A stretch of 64,000 bases of DNA from Seohaeicola saemankumensis (GCF_020171285.1 NZ_JAIUZI010000008.1:62001-126000); one strand, 5' to 3'. Shown: positions 27,418-36,276, counted from the stretch's first letter. Program-made: numbers and translations. Notes: generated by a model not told the origin, from the sequence alone.

Positions 27418-27793
27418 CCTGCTGTCGCTGGCGGCAGCCCCGGCGCTGGCCGAGGGGCCGATGTCGGCGGAAGCGTTCGACGCCTATACCCGTGGCAAGA
27501 CCTTGTTTTACGGCTTTGACGGCACCGCCTACGGGGTCGAGCGCTATATGGACGGGCGGCGGGTGATCTGGTCGTTCCTCGATGGCGAGTGCAAGGAAGG
27601 GGTCTGGTACGAGCAGGACGGGCAGATCTGTTTCGTCTACGAGGATCGGGGCGATCCGCAGTGCTGGACCTTTTTGCAGGGTCCGGGCGGGCTGACTGCG
27701 CGGTTCAACAATGACCCGGAGGCGACCGAGCTCTACGAGGCCGAGGACATCGGCGAAGAGATGCTGTGTTACGGGCCGGACGTCGGGGTCTGA
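27389..27793 (+). CDS. Small secreted protein of unknown function
   Basis: A 134-residue protein with a signal peptide (RYLIPLSLLSLAAAPALAEG, cleavage after ALA). The mature part is acidic, with aromatic-rich repeats (TLFYGFDGTAYGVERY, RVIWSFLDG, EGVWYEQDGQICF, PQCWTF), suggesting a beta-rich fold with Cys at GECKE, QICF, QCW and MLCY. ATG at 27389 lies inside the end of the hydroxylase gene (29-base overlap). I do not assign a domain with confidence. Confidence 0.75.
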   Translation: MRMRYLIPLSLLSLAAAPALAEGPMSAEAFDAYTRGKTLFYGFDGTAYGVERYMDGRRVIWSFLDGECKEGVWYEQDGQICFVYEDRGDPQCWTFLQGPGGLTARFNNDPEATELYEAEDIGEEMLCYGPDVGV

Positions 27794-27827
27794 ACCGGTA
27801 GCGGCCAAAGCCAGCGGCGGGAACTGA

Positions 27828-29345
27828 TCAAAAGAGCGACCCCTGTTCTGGCGGTGTCCTGGGCGGTGCGGTTTTGCGGGTTGCCCGTTTTTCCGATTTT
27901 GTTTCAATGGGTTGTGTGGTGTCTGTGCGGGAGATCGTGACCCGTCCGTCGGCGAACTGCAATTCGAGGCTGGCGGCGGCGCTGGCCTGGACGGTGGTGG
28001 TCACCAGCCCGTCGGGGCCGCGCACCACGGCAAAGCCGCGCGCAAGCGTCGCCTCGTACCCCAGCGAAGCCAGCAGCCGGTCGGTGGCCTGCAGCCTGTT
28101 CCGCTGCTTTTGCAGGTGGCCGGCATAGGCGCGATCGAGCTGGCGCGACAAGGCCGTCAGATGGTCGCGGCGGTTGCTCAGCTCGCGCTGGATCGGGCGC
28201 AGGGTCAATCGCGCGGCCAGGTTGCGGGCGCGGTCGCGGCGGCGCTCGACCAGCGCACGCAGGGTGGCGGGGCGCAGGTGGGCGGCGGTGTTGGACAGGT
28301 GCAGGCGGCGCGCCTGCACGCCACGGATCAGCGCCGTGGGCAATTGCTCGGCGGCCCGGTCGAGCCGCTGGCGTGGAGAATCGAGCAGGCTGTCGGCGCG
28401 CGGAAGAGCGCGCGAGAGGTCTCCAAGCCTCTGACGCCGCAGGGAAATTGCCGATCCGGCGGCGCGGTGTAGCCGGGCGGCCATGCTGTCGGTCCACCCC
28501 AGCAGATCGAGCCGGACCGGCACGGCAAGTTCGGCGGCCGCCGTGGGGGTGGGCGCGCGGCGGTCGGAGACGTAGTCGATCAGCGTGGTGTCGGTTTCAT
28601 GGCCTACCGCCGAGATCAGCGGGATGGCGCTGGCCGCCGCCGCACGGGCAGTGATTTCCTCGTTGAAGCCCCAGAGATCTTCGACCGAACCGCCGCCACG
28701 GGCGACGATGATCAGGTCGGGCCGGGGCAGGGCGCCGCCGGGGGTGAGCCGGTTGAACCCGTCGATGGCGCGGGCGACTTCGGCGGCGCAGTTTGCCCCT
28801 TGAACGGCGACCGGCCAGATCAGCACCTTGCGCGGGAAACGTTCGCGCAGCCGGTGCAGGATGTCGCGGATCACCGCGCCCGAGGGCGAGGTCACCACGC
28901 CGATGATCTGCGGCAGGAAGGGCAGCGGTTTTTTCCGGCTGGCGGAAAAAAGTCCTTCCGATTCAAGCTGTTTCTTGCGTTTTTCGAGCAGCGCCATCAA
29001 CGCGCCCTGGCCCGCGACCGCGACCTCGTCGACGTTCATGTTGTATTTCGACTGCGCCCCGAAGGCGGTGAGCTTGCCGGTGACGACGACCTCCAGACCC
29101 TCTTCGGGGACCACGGACAGGCCGGCGACCTGGCCTTTCCAGGTGGTGCAGGCGAGCACGTTGCGGTCGTCCTTGACGTCGTAATAGAGATGGCCGGAGC
29201 GGGCCTTGAACACACGGCCGACCTCGCCCCGGACGCGGAGCCGGCCGAAGGAGCCCTCCAGCGTGCGTTTGACCTCTCCGGAGAGTTCGGAGACGGTGTA
29301 TTCGGGCATGTTCTGGCCCGGAGCCGGGTCGTCGAGAAGGTCCAT
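27828..29345 (-). CDS. xseA: Exodeoxyribonuclease VII large subunit
   Basis: A 505-residue XseA, the catalytic subunit of the single-strand nuclease acting in repair and decatenation. It has an N-terminal OB fold (YTVSELSGEVKRTLEGSFGRLRVRGEV, residues ~14-40), the catalytic core with GVVTSPSGAVIRDIL and DLIIVARGGGSVEDLWGFNEE, SAVGHETD, and a long helical C-terminus. ATG at 29345 with AGGACA upstream is chosen over the longer frame to 29540. The small subunit XseB is not adjacent. Confidence 0.95.
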   Translation of the reverse strand: MDLLDDPAPGQNMPEYTVSELSGEVKRTLEGSFGRLRVRGEVGRVFKARSGHLYYDVKDDRNVLACTTWKGQVAGLSVVPEEGLEVVVTGKLTAFGAQSKYNMNVDEVAVAGQGALMALLEKRKKQLESEGLFSASRKKPLPFLPQIIGVVTSPSGAVIRDILHRLRERFPRKVLIWPVAVQGANCAAEVARAIDGFNRLTPGGALPRPDLIIVARGGGSVEDLWGFNEEITARAAAASAIPLISAVGHETDTTLIDYVSDRRAPTPTAAAELAVPVRLDLLGWTDSMAARLHRAAGSAISLRRQRLGDLSRALPRADSLLDSPRQRLDRAAEQLPTALIRGVQARRLHLSNTAAHLRPATLRALVERRRDRARNLAARLTLRPIQRELSNRRDHLTALSRQLDRAYAGHLQKQRNRLQATDRLLASLGYEATLARGFAVVRGPDGLVTTTVQASAAASLELQFADGRVTISRTDTTQPIETKSEKRATRKTAPPRTPPEQGSLF

Positions 29346-29421
29346 TTCGGGTGTCCTGCTGTGCCTGCGGGCGCAGCTTAGACCGGGCAGGCGGCGAGGC
29401 CAAGCGGATCGGCGCGCTCCG

Positions 29422-29471
29422 AATTGACCGTTTTGTACCATTCCGGAGGCGGTGTTTTGCGGTTTTGTACA
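29422..29471 (+). repeat. 50-bp GTTTTGTAC double-box element, copy A
   Basis: It starts AATTGACC, then GTTTTGTACC, 14 variable bases, then GTTTTGCG and GTTTTGTACA. It matches the copy at 45741-45790 at 37 of 50 positions, with 34 of 36 matching outside the 14-base middle. The two GTTTTGTAC boxes are 32 bases apart, about three helical turns. Confidence 0.8.
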
Positions 29472-29500
29472 GCCTGTGCCGTGGCGGCGGGGCATGGGAT

Positions 29501-29569
29501 CGGGGGCGTTCCGCCCCCTCTTGGCCTGCGGCCAATTCACCCCCTGAGGATATTTTCGAACAGAAGAAG
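29501..29569 (+). repeat. Dispersed hairpin-tail repeat, copy 6 (divergent tail)
   Basis: GGGGGCG-TTC-CGCCCCC and GGCC-TGC-GGCC hairpins are followed by AATTCACCCCC and a diverged tail, TGAGGATATTTTCG then AACAGAAGAAG. It points at purD, whose start is about 105 bases on. Confidence 0.75.
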
Positions 29570-29674
29570 CCGGTGGGCCGGGTCGGGGGCGGAGGGGGGT
29601 GTGACCGTGAACCGCTTGCAGGCGGTGGGCGTGGGGGCTAGACCGCGCGCAACGGTATTGCGTGGGAGAGCCTC

Positions 29675-30946
29675 ATGAACATTCTCATTCTCGGCAGCGG
29701 CGGGCGCGAGCACAGCCTGGCCTGGGCGGTGATGCAGAACCCCAAGTGCGACAAGCTGATCGTCGCGCCGGGCAACGCGGGCATCGCGCAGATCGCCGAA
29801 TGCGCGGCGCTGGACATCGAGGATGGCGGCGCGGTGGTCAGTTTCGCGGACGAGAACGCCATCGATTTCGTGATCATCGGGCCGGAGGCGCCGCTGGCGG
29901 CCGGGGTGGCGGACCGGTTGCGCGAGGCGGGCATCCTGGTGTTCGGCCCCTCGGCGGCGGCGGCGCGGCTGGAGGCGTCAAAGAGTTTCACCAAGGAGAT
30001 CTGCGACGCGGCCCAGGCGCCCACCGCCGGTTACGGGCATTTCACCGATGCGGCGGCGGCGAAGGCCTATGTTCAGGCGCAGGGCGCGCCCATCGTGGTC
30101 AAGGCCGACGGGCTGGCCGCCGGCAAGGGGGTGATCATCGCCGAGACCGTGGCGGAGGCCGAGGCGGCCATCGACGACATGTTCGGCGGCGCATTCGGCG
30201 GCGCCGGGGCCGAGGTGGTGATCGAGGAGTTCATGGAGGGGGAAGAGGCGTCGTTCTTTGTGCTCTGTGATGGCGAGACGGTGCTGCCGATCGGCACCGC
30301 GCAGGATCACAAGCGGGTCGGCGAAGGCGACACCGGGCCCAACACCGGCGGCATGGGGGCCTATTCGCCGGCGCCGGTGCTGTCGGACGAGATCGCCGAG
30401 AAGGCGCTGGCCGAGATCATCCGCCCGACCATGGCTGAGATGGCAAAGCGGGGGATGCCGTATCAGGGCGTGCTTTATGCCGGGCTGATGATCAAGGACG
30501 GCCAGCCGCGTCTGGTGGAATACAACGTGCGGTTCGGTGACCCGGAATGCCAGGTGCTGATGCTGCGGCTGGGCGCGCAGGCGATGGACCTGATGCATGC
30601 CGCGGCCGAAGGCCGGCTGGCAGAGGCGCAGGTCAACTGGGGCGACGATCACGCGATGACCGTGGTGCTGGCGGCCGAGGGCTATCCGGGGTCCTACGAG
30701 AAGGGCAGCGCCATTGGCGGTCTGGAGTTGTTGCCGGAGACCAGTTTCGAGATGTGTTTCCATGCCGGCACGGCGGATCGCGACGGGCGAATCGTGGCCG
30801 TGGGGGGGCGGGTTCTGAACGCCACCGCGCGGGGGGCGAGCCTGCAGGAGGCGCGCGACCGGGCCTATGCGATGGCCGATGCGATCAACTGGCCGCAGGG
30901 GTTCTATCGCCGTGATATCGGCTGGCGGGCGCTGGGCGAGGGGTGA
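29675..30946 (+). CDS. purD: Phosphoribosylamine-glycine ligase
   Basis: A 423-residue GAR synthetase (second step of de novo purine synthesis), an ATP-grasp enzyme. MNILILGSGGREHSLAW starts the protein, VVKADGLAAGKGVIIA is the ATP-binding loop, and GDPECQVLMLRL is the family signature. GGGAGAG lies about 6 bases before ATG at 29675. It is followed by repeat copy 7 and a PAS-LuxR regulator. Confidence 0.96.
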   Translation: MNILILGSGGREHSLAWAVMQNPKCDKLIVAPGNAGIAQIAECAALDIEDGGAVVSFADENAIDFVIIGPEAPLAAGVADRLREAGILVFGPSAAAARLEASKSFTKEICDAAQAPTAGYGHFTDAAAAKAYVQAQGAPIVVKADGLAAGKGVIIAETVAEAEAAIDDMFGGAFGGAGAEVVIEEFMEGEEASFFVLCDGETVLPIGTAQDHKRVGEGDTGPNTGGMGAYSPAPVLSDEIAEKALAEIIRPTMAEMAKRGMPYQGVLYAGLMIKDGQPRLVEYNVRFGDPECQVLMLRLGAQAMDLMHAAAEGRLAEAQVNWGDDHAMTVVLAAEGYPGSYEKGSAIGGLELLPETSFEMCFHAGTADRDGRIVAVGGRVLNATARGASLQEARDRAYAMADAINWPQGFYRRDIGWRALGEG

Positions 30947-30980
30947 TCCGGCGGCCGGGCTGCGCCCGACAGCTTTGGTT

Positions 30981-31051
30981 CGGGGGGCGGTCCGCCCCCT
31001 CTTGGCCTGTCGGCCAATTCACCCCCTGAGAGTATTTTGAAAGAGATGAAG
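30981..31051 (+). repeat. Dispersed hairpin-tail repeat, copy 7
   Basis: GGGGGGCGG-TCCGCCCCC and GGCC-TGTC-GGCC hairpins are followed by AATTCACCCCC and the tail TGAGAGTATTTTG then AAAGAGATGAAG. It is closely related to copy 6 (shared CTCTTGGCCTG...AATTCACCCCCTGA core). It lies between purD and the LuxR regulator gene. Confidence 0.87.
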
Positions 31052-31113
31052 CGGGGGACGGGTTGCGGGACCGCCGAGGTCTGGGCAGGATGGCGCATGA
31101 GGGGGCATCGCGG

Positions 31114-31725
31114 ATGAGCGGATCGCCGGACAAGGGCACGTTGGATACGCTGTTTGCCAGCCGGGACCTGGCGCGGCTGGCCTTTGACCATGCGCCGGTG
31201 GGGCTGGTGGTGACCGAGAACCGGGTGATCCGGGACTGCAACCGGGCCTTTGCCGAGATGTTCGCCTATGAGATCGGGGAATTGCGCGACCGGTTGTTCG
31301 CGGTGCTCTATCCCAGCCAGGAGGAATTCGTGAACATCCGCAATCGCGGCATCGAGGACCTGCGCGAGCGCGGCGAGTACTGGGACGAGCGGGTGATGAT
31401 GCGCAAGGGCGGGGCGCTGTTCTGGTGCCGGGTGCGCGGTCACACCTTCACGCCGGAGGATCCGCTGGCGCGGGCGGTCTGGAGCTTTGCCGATCTCAGC
31501 GACATGCGGCCCTACCAGCCGCTGACCCGCCGCGAGCGCGAGGTCTTTGCGCTGCTGGGAGAGGGCAAGACCAGCAAGGAGATCGCGCGGATCCTGGAGC
31601 TGAGCTATCGCACGGTGGAGGTGCATCGGGCGCGGCTGCTGAAGAAGTTCGGGGTGAGCAACACCGCCGCGCTGTTCCAGTCGCTGGGCGATATCGGGGG
31701 CGATCACGTGGTCAGCAGCAGCTGA
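31114..31725 (+). CDS. PAS-domain LuxR-family transcriptional regulator
   Basis: A 203-residue protein. Residues ~20-125 form a PAS domain (FDHAPVGLVVTENRVIRDCNRAFAEMFAYE; GEYWDERVMMRKGGALFWCRVRGH). The C-terminus is a GerE/LuxR-type HTH: PLTRREREVFALLGEGKTSKEIARILELSYRTVEVHRARLLKKFGV. There is no receiver domain. ATG at 31114 has GAGGGGG 8-14 bases upstream; ATG at 31090 is an alternative. The target genes and ligand are unknown. Confidence 0.9.
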   Translation: MSGSPDKGTLDTLFASRDLARLAFDHAPVGLVVTENRVIRDCNRAFAEMFAYEIGELRDRLFAVLYPSQEEFVNIRNRGIEDLRERGEYWDERVMMRKGGALFWCRVRGHTFTPEDPLARAVWSFADLSDMRPYQPLTRREREVFALLGEGKTSKEIARILELSYRTVEVHRARLLKKFGVSNTAALFQSLGDIGGDHVVSSS

Positions 31726-31743
31726 ACTTTTGCGGTGGGGTGT

Positions 31744-31766
31744 GAGATTTTTCGACGAAAAATCTC
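31744..31766. terminator. Perfect hairpin between convergent genes
   Basis: GAGATTTTT and AAAAATCTC flank a CGACG loop, 18 bases after the LuxR stop and 22 bases before the end of the convergent VCBS gene. No T-run follows on either strand beyond the stem, so the terminator function is likely but not certain. Confidence 0.55.
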
Positions 31767-31787
31767 CGGCATCTGCGGTATTTCGGG

Positions 31788-32569
31788 TTATCGGCAGGCG
31801 AGCGCGGCGGTCAGGCTGTCGCGGCCGGCGAAGGGGCCGAGATCGCGGGTCTGCAGGCGGTCGGCCTCGAGCGTGGTGGCGATGATGCGGGTCCATCGGG
31901 CGTCGGCGGTGATGATCTCGGGTCGGGGGGCGCAATGCCGGATGCCGCCAGAGATGAAGTCCTCTCCGATGCGGTGGTTGGTCAGGCCGGGCAGATCGGC
32001 CACCGGTTCCAGCGCGCCGTCGGCAAACCGCCAGACCCGCAGGGTTTTCGCCAGGTGCGGGCGGTCGATATAGGCCAGTTCCACGTATCCGTCGCCGTCG
32101 AGGTCGGCGGCGCCTAGGGGCGCGAGCCAGCGGTTCGACTGGCCGATGTGCGGGGTCTGTGCGATCTTGCTGCCGGGGCCGTAGACGGCCAGCGCGGCGC
32201 CTCTTGTCATGTCGGTTTCGACCACGATGACCTCGGGGGCGCCATCCCCGTCGAGATCGGCGAGCCGGGGCGCGATGTCCTCGAACACGCGGGTGTCGGG
32301 CAGGGTGATGGTGAGGGTTTCGGGGCGCAGCGCGGCGCAGGCGGGGCAGCTGTCGATGCGCAGTTCCAGCGCCCCCCATTCCACCGCGTCGCCCAGAACG
32401 CCATGGGCGTAGCGGGTGGTGGGGGCGGTATAGGCCGCGCCAAGGATGACCCGGGCGGAGACATCCGCCGCCGTGCCGCCTGCCGCCGCCAGCCACAGGC
32501 CCGACGCCAGCAAAGCGCCGCGGGCGAGACCGGCCCACGGGCGGGATGGCCGGCGCGGCGCCTTGTGCA

Positions 32570-32570
<1 letters not shown>
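31788..32570 (-). CDS. Secreted VCBS/FG-GAP repeat protein
   Basis: A 260-residue exported protein. The signal region (ALLASGLWLAAAGGTAAD) ends near residue 35. Two DLDGDG calcium-type loops at residues 105-110 and 156-161, each followed by an EV/EL-strand, mark FG-GAP beta-propeller repeats. A CPAC motif lies at 75-78. The start overlaps the ferredoxin stop as ATGA. A redox link to the ferredoxin is possible only from the overlap, since this protein is exported. Confidence 0.8.
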
Positions 32571-32908
<338 letters not shown>

Positions 32909-32999
32909 TCAATCGTTCCCTGCACCCTTAGAATAGGGGCGCGGGCGTTTCCAGCCCCATTTGCCGCCGGCGCGGGGAGGCTGGACAATCTGGGCATTT

Positions 33000-33014
33000 G
33001 TTCTATCTTTGTTC
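33000..33014 (+). promoter_or_regulatory. Putative LexA (SOS) box
   Basis: GTTC at 33000-33003, seven bases, GTTC at 33011-33014. GTTC-N7-GTTC is the alphaproteobacterial LexA operator. It ends two bases before the ATG of the DnaE2-like OB-fold gene. The consensus has only eight fixed bases, so chance cannot be excluded, but the location before a translesion-polymerase fragment makes it meaningful. Confidence 0.65.
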
Positions 33015-33016
33015 TC

Positions 33017-33406
33017 ATGAATGCGCCCCCGAATGCAGCTTTTGGATCATCGTTATCGACGCTCTCCATGGATTGGCCGCGCCCGCCGGCCTGCCTGGTC
33101 GCGGCGCGGCTGGGTGCGGCGCCCGAGGGCGCGCGGATCACCGTGGCCGGTCTGGTGATCCTGCGGCAGCGGCCGGGCACGGCCAAGGGGGTGATCTTTG
33201 TCACGCTGGAGGATGAGACAGGCGTGGTGAACGTGATCGTCTGGCGCAAGATCTACGAACGGTTCCGCCGGGCGGTGATCTCGGGGCGGTTGCTGCGGGT
33301 GACGGGCCGGTTGCAGCGGGCCCATTCGGTGACCCATGTGATCGCGGAAGAGATCGAGGATATCTCGGCGATGCTGGACCGGTTGCTGGTGCAGGAGCAG
33401 GTGTAA
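33017..33406 (+). CDS. Orphan DnaE2/ImuC-like C-terminal OB-fold domain
   Basis: A 129-residue protein. From about residue 38, GARITVAGLVILRQRPGTAKGVIFVTLEDETGVVNVIVWRKIYERFRR matches the OB-fold near the C-terminus of error-prone polymerase DnaE2 (ImuC). The PHP, palm and finger domains (~900 residues) are absent. The first ~27 residues are unlike DnaE2. No Shine-Dalgarno precedes the ATG, which lies two bases after a LexA box. It may be a remnant of an imuA-imuB-dnaE2 cassette or a trimmed, still-used OB protein. The reading frame is intact. Confidence 0.72.
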   Translation: MNAPPNAAFGSSLSTLSMDWPRPPACLVAARLGAAPEGARITVAGLVILRQRPGTAKGVIFVTLEDETGVVNVIVWRKIYERFRRAVISGRLLRVTGRLQRAHSVTHVIAEEIEDISAMLDRLLVQEQV

Positions 33407-33463
33407 AGCCGAGGCTTTGCGCGGTGCCGGGATCTGCGGTATGGTGCCGGCAAAACAGGCGCG

Positions 33464-33504
33464 GACACGGCGTGAAACACACTGTCAGACACGACGTGAG
33501 ACAT
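33464..33504 (+). repeat. Short degenerate direct repeat
   Basis: GACACGGCGTGAAACAC (33464-33480) and GACACGACGTGAGACAT (33488-33504) match at 14 of 17 positions and start 24 bases apart. They lie 40-80 bases before the lipoprotein gene and could be an operator or a small duplication. Confidence 0.5.
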
Positions 33505-33545
33505 GACGCAGACCGCCGCATAGCGACACCTACTGGGGCCCGGGC

Positions 33546-34076
33546 ATGACATTGATGCGTATTTCTTTCGGCGCTTTGGCGTTGTGCGCGCTGGCCGCCT
33601 GCGGCCCGCCGGTCATCGACCTGGGGGCGCTGGCCGAACCGGACGTGACCCGGCAGAACCAGGTCGGGCCGCCGGGCGCGGAACCCGGCACATGCTGGGG
33701 CAAGCAGGTGACCCCGGCGGTGATCGAGACCGTCACCAACCAGGTGATGCTGCAACCCGCGCAGGTCCTGGCCGACGGCACCGTTACCAGCCCGGCGATC
33801 TTCAAGACCGAGACCATGCAGCAAATCGTGCAGGAGCGGCGCGAGACGTGGTTCCAGACCCCCTGTGCGGAACAGATGACACCGGAGTTCATCGCCTCGG
33901 TTCAGCGGGCGCTGGCGGCGCGGTACCTGTACCGTGGTCCGGTGACCGGAGAGATGGACGCGCGCACCCGCGCCGCCGTGCGGCGCTACCAGGCGCCGCA
34001 GGGGCTGGATTCGGGTATCCTGTCGCTGGCCGCCGCGCGCAAGCTGGGGCTGGTCGCGGTCAAGCAGCCGGGCTGA
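33546..34076 (+). CDS. Lipoprotein with peptidoglycan-binding-like domain
   Basis: A 176-residue protein. The N-terminus has a lipobox (LAACG, Cys at residue 19 of MTLMRISFGALALCALAAC), so it should be a lipoprotein. The C-terminal part, SVQRALAARYLYRGPVTGEMDARTRAAVRRYQAPQGLDSGILSLAAARKLGL, is a PG_binding_1-type three-helix repeat. It probably tethers the envelope. The middle part is not recognised. Confidence 0.82.
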   Translation: MTLMRISFGALALCALAACGPPVIDLGALAEPDVTRQNQVGPPGAEPGTCWGKQVTPAVIETVTNQVMLQPAQVLADGTVTSPAIFKTETMQQIVQERRETWFQTPCAEQMTPEFIASVQRALAARYLYRGPVTGEMDARTRAAVRRYQAPQGLDSGILSLAAARKLGLVAVKQPG

Positions 34077-34148
34077 GCGCCCCGTGGGGGCGTGGCGGCC
34101 GCGGTGCGCCGGCCATGTGCCGCCGGACCGCCGTGCGGCTGTGCCGCG

Positions 34149-34853
34149 CTATTTCGATTTGAACAGCAGCCCCTGGGCGTCCTTGCTGACCTGAACGCCG
34201 CCGCGTTTCTCAAGCGCCAGCGCGCGGCCCCTCTGGACCGCGTCGCGCTGGCCGACCGTTTCGACCCAGCGGGCGAAATGCGGCTTGTCCGAGATATCCT
34301 GTTCCTGGCGTTTCCACAGGTGCGCCCAGGGCCAGATCGCCATGTCGGCGATGGAATAGAAATCGCCGGCGACGAATTCCCGGTCCGCCAGCTGGCGGTC
34401 CAGCACGCCATATAGCCGCCCGACCTCGGCGCGGTAGCGGCCCTTGGCATAGGGCAGGTCCTGGGGCGGATCCATCAGCGGGGCATAGAGCAGGAAATGA
34501 TGCGCCTGTCCGGCCATCGGGCCGACCCCGCCCATCTGCCACATCAGCCATTGGTCGACGGCGATCCGCTCGCGTTCGGTCGCGCCGCAGAACCGGCCGG
34601 TCTTGCGGGCGAGGTATTGCAGGATGGCGCCGGATTCAAAGATCGAGATCGGCGCGCCGTCCGGGCCGTTGGGGTCGGTGATCGCCGGCATCCGGTTGTT
34701 GGGCGCGATTTTCAGGAATTCGGGGTCGAACTGGTCGCCGGCGGTGATGTCGATCAGGTGCAGATCGTAGGGCAGCCCCATCTCTTCGAGGGCGATGGAA
34801 ATCTTCCAGCCGTTGGGTGTGGGCCAGTAATAAAGGTCGATAGCGTCGGTCAT
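34149..34853 (-). CDS. Glutathione S-transferase, YfcG/Ure2-like
   Basis: A 234-residue GST. The thioredoxin-like N-domain starts IDLYYWPTPNGWKISIALEEMGLPYDLHLIDI and includes NNRMPAITDPNG (cis-Pro) and IFESGAILQYLA (the Glu-Ser pair that binds glutathione). The helical C-domain follows. TPNGWK resembles the Asn-containing site of YfcG/Ure2-type proteins with disulfide-bond reductase activity. ATG at 34853 with AGGCAGGACA-like purines upstream is chosen over the longer frame. Confidence 0.92.
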   Translation of the reverse strand: MTDAIDLYYWPTPNGWKISIALEEMGLPYDLHLIDITAGDQFDPEFLKIAPNNRMPAITDPNGPDGAPISIFESGAILQYLARKTGRFCGATERERIAVDQWLMWQMGGVGPMAGQAHHFLLYAPLMDPPQDLPYAKGRYRAEVGRLYGVLDRQLADREFVAGDFYSIADMAIWPWAHLWKRQEQDISDKPHFARWVETVGQRDAVQRGRALALEKRGGVQVSKDAQGLLFKSK

Positions 34854-34953
34854 GTCCTGCCTCCCTGTCGTTGCGGCGATCATCGCGGTTTGCGCGCGCA
34901 GGGCAAGGGGGCAGGCGGTAAACTGACCGCGATTCGGCAGGAAAGGGGCGGGG

Positions 34954-35337
34954 ATGAGCGACCTGGAACGCAACAAGGCGAACGTGGTGGCCTTTTACGA
35001 GCGGATGTTCAACGACTGCGATCCGCGCGGGGCGGTCGCGGCCTATGTGGGCGAGACCTATATCCAGCACAATCCGCATGTGGCGACGGGCCCGGAGGGT
35101 TTTATCGCCTATTTCGAGCGCATGGCGCGGGAGTGGCCGGGCAAGCGGGTCGACATCAAACGGGTCATCGCCGAGGGCGATATGGTGGTTCTGCATTGCC
35201 ACCAGCACTGGCCGGGCGGCGAGGATTATGCCGGGATCGACATTTTCCGTCTCGATGACGCGGGCCGCGTGGTGGAGCACTGGGACGTGTTGCAGGTGAT
35301 GCCGGCGCAATCGGCCAACCCCAACGGCATGTTCTAA
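34954..35337 (+). CDS. SnoaL-like (NTF2-fold) protein
   Basis: A 127-residue cone-shaped NTF2-like protein. [39 protein letters not shown], with the QHNP motif, and a late [19 protein letters not shown] match the SnoaL-like polyketide-cyclase family of small proteins. GGGGCGGGG lies before the ATG. It is divergent from the GST gene. The substrate is unknown; the fold is used for many enzymes and binding proteins. Confidence 0.85.
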   Translation: MSDLERNKANVVAFYERMFNDCDPRGAVAAYVGETYIQHNPHVATGPEGFIAYFERMAREWPGKRVDIKRVIAEGDMVVLHCHQHWPGGEDYAGIDIFRLDDAGRVVEHWDVLQVMPAQSANPNGMF

Positions 35338-35349
35338 GCGGGTTGAGCC

Positions 35350-36276
35350 CTAGCCGGGTTTTTGGGCCAGCCGCAGGCCGCCGGGGCCGGAGGGCAGGGT
35401 GATGAGCCGCGACCAGCGCGGCGCGGGCGTGGGGGGCAGGCCACGGCGCAGCGCGTCCAGCGGAAAGGCCCCGGGCCGGCGCAGCAGGGCGCTGTACATC
35501 TGCAGAACACCGGGGCGGGTGTAGGAGGACCAGTGGCAGATGCGCCGCTGGGGCGGGGCCACCGGCAGGCCGATCCGGTCGAGGTGATCGAGCGTTCCGG
35601 GGCAGTCGAGCTGAAGCGTGACAGTGCCGGGTCCGTCCAGACCCTGGCCGATCGAGCGGTCGCCGGGCCGTGGCGGGGTGATCAGCCGTTCAAAGAGGAA
35701 GTCGAAGGGGTCGTTTTCGCGGCTGGTAATATTGACGAACTCGGCGCTTTGCCCCGCCGGGGTGGCCAGCGCCGTGGCGGTGCGCGAGCGGTAGCAGGCG
35801 CCGGTCAGCGACAGGATGCGGTCGACCGCGCCGGCGGGCAGATGGTGCAGCGCCTCGAGCGCCACCTCGGTCCCCATAGAGTGGGCCACGATATGCACGG
35901 GGCGGGCGGGGGCGAGCCGGTGCAGTTCGCCGATCACCCGCGCCAGCACGCGGCCCGCGTCGCGGGCGCGGGCCTGTGCCGACCACAGCGCGCCGCGGGC
36001 GTTCCAGCCAAAGGCGATGCCGAGGCCTTCGTCGCGGTGTCCCGCGCCGAACCCCAGCGGGCGCGGCCAGGCGTCGGGCAGCGAGGCGGGGTGCAGCGAC
36101 AGGATATGGCGGTGCGGACAGTGGCGGGCGTGGCCGGGTTCGTATTTGTAGCCGTGGATCATCACGATGACCGGGCCGGGGCCGGGGCCGAGGCGGCGCA
36201 GGATGGGCCAGGCCGGCCGGGATGTTCCATGCAGTTGCGGGCGGTTTTCGACGCTGTTGATCCTGACGACTGGCAT
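35350..36276 (-). CDS. Alpha/beta-hydrolase, lipase-like
   Basis: A 308-residue protein. VIVMIHGYKYEP holds the oxyanion-type HG motif and VHIVAHSMGTEVALEAL has the nucleophile elbow (A-H-S-M-G). The region CPHRHILSLHPASL is a His/Pro-rich insertion before the core. ATG at 36276 (MPVVRINS) is chosen; the frame extends to GTG at 36291. No signal peptide is seen. It may be a cytoplasmic esterase. Its partner genes do not hint at a pathway. Confidence 0.82.
   Translation of the reverse strand: MPVVRINSVENRPQLHGTSRPAWPILRRLGPGPGPVIVMIHGYKYEPGHARHCPHRHILSLHPASLPDAWPRPLGFGAGHRDEGLGIAFGWNARGALWSAQARARDAGRVLARVIGELHRLAPARPVHIVAHSMGTEVALEALHHLPAGAVDRILSLTGACYRSRTATALATPAGQSAEFVNITSRENDPFDFLFERLITPPRPGDRSIGQGLDGPGTVTLQLDCPGTLDHLDRIGLPVAPPQRRICHWSSYTRPGVLQMYSALLRRPGAFPLDALRRGLPPTPAPRWSRLITLPSGPGGLRLAQKPG

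Larger units (their letters stand above)
29346..29674. other. Divergent region between xseA and purD
   Basis: This 329-base region must hold the promoters of both genes. It contains a GTTTTGTAC double-box element (29422-29471), then repeat copy 6 (29501-29569). No gene is supported in it; the short frames that begin at the double box lack ribosome sites. Confidence 0.7.

Noticed and set aside
30885-31241. Minus-strand frame before purD/LuxR with SLSKYSQG
   Set aside because: Again the repeat read as protein; no ribosome site or conserved body.
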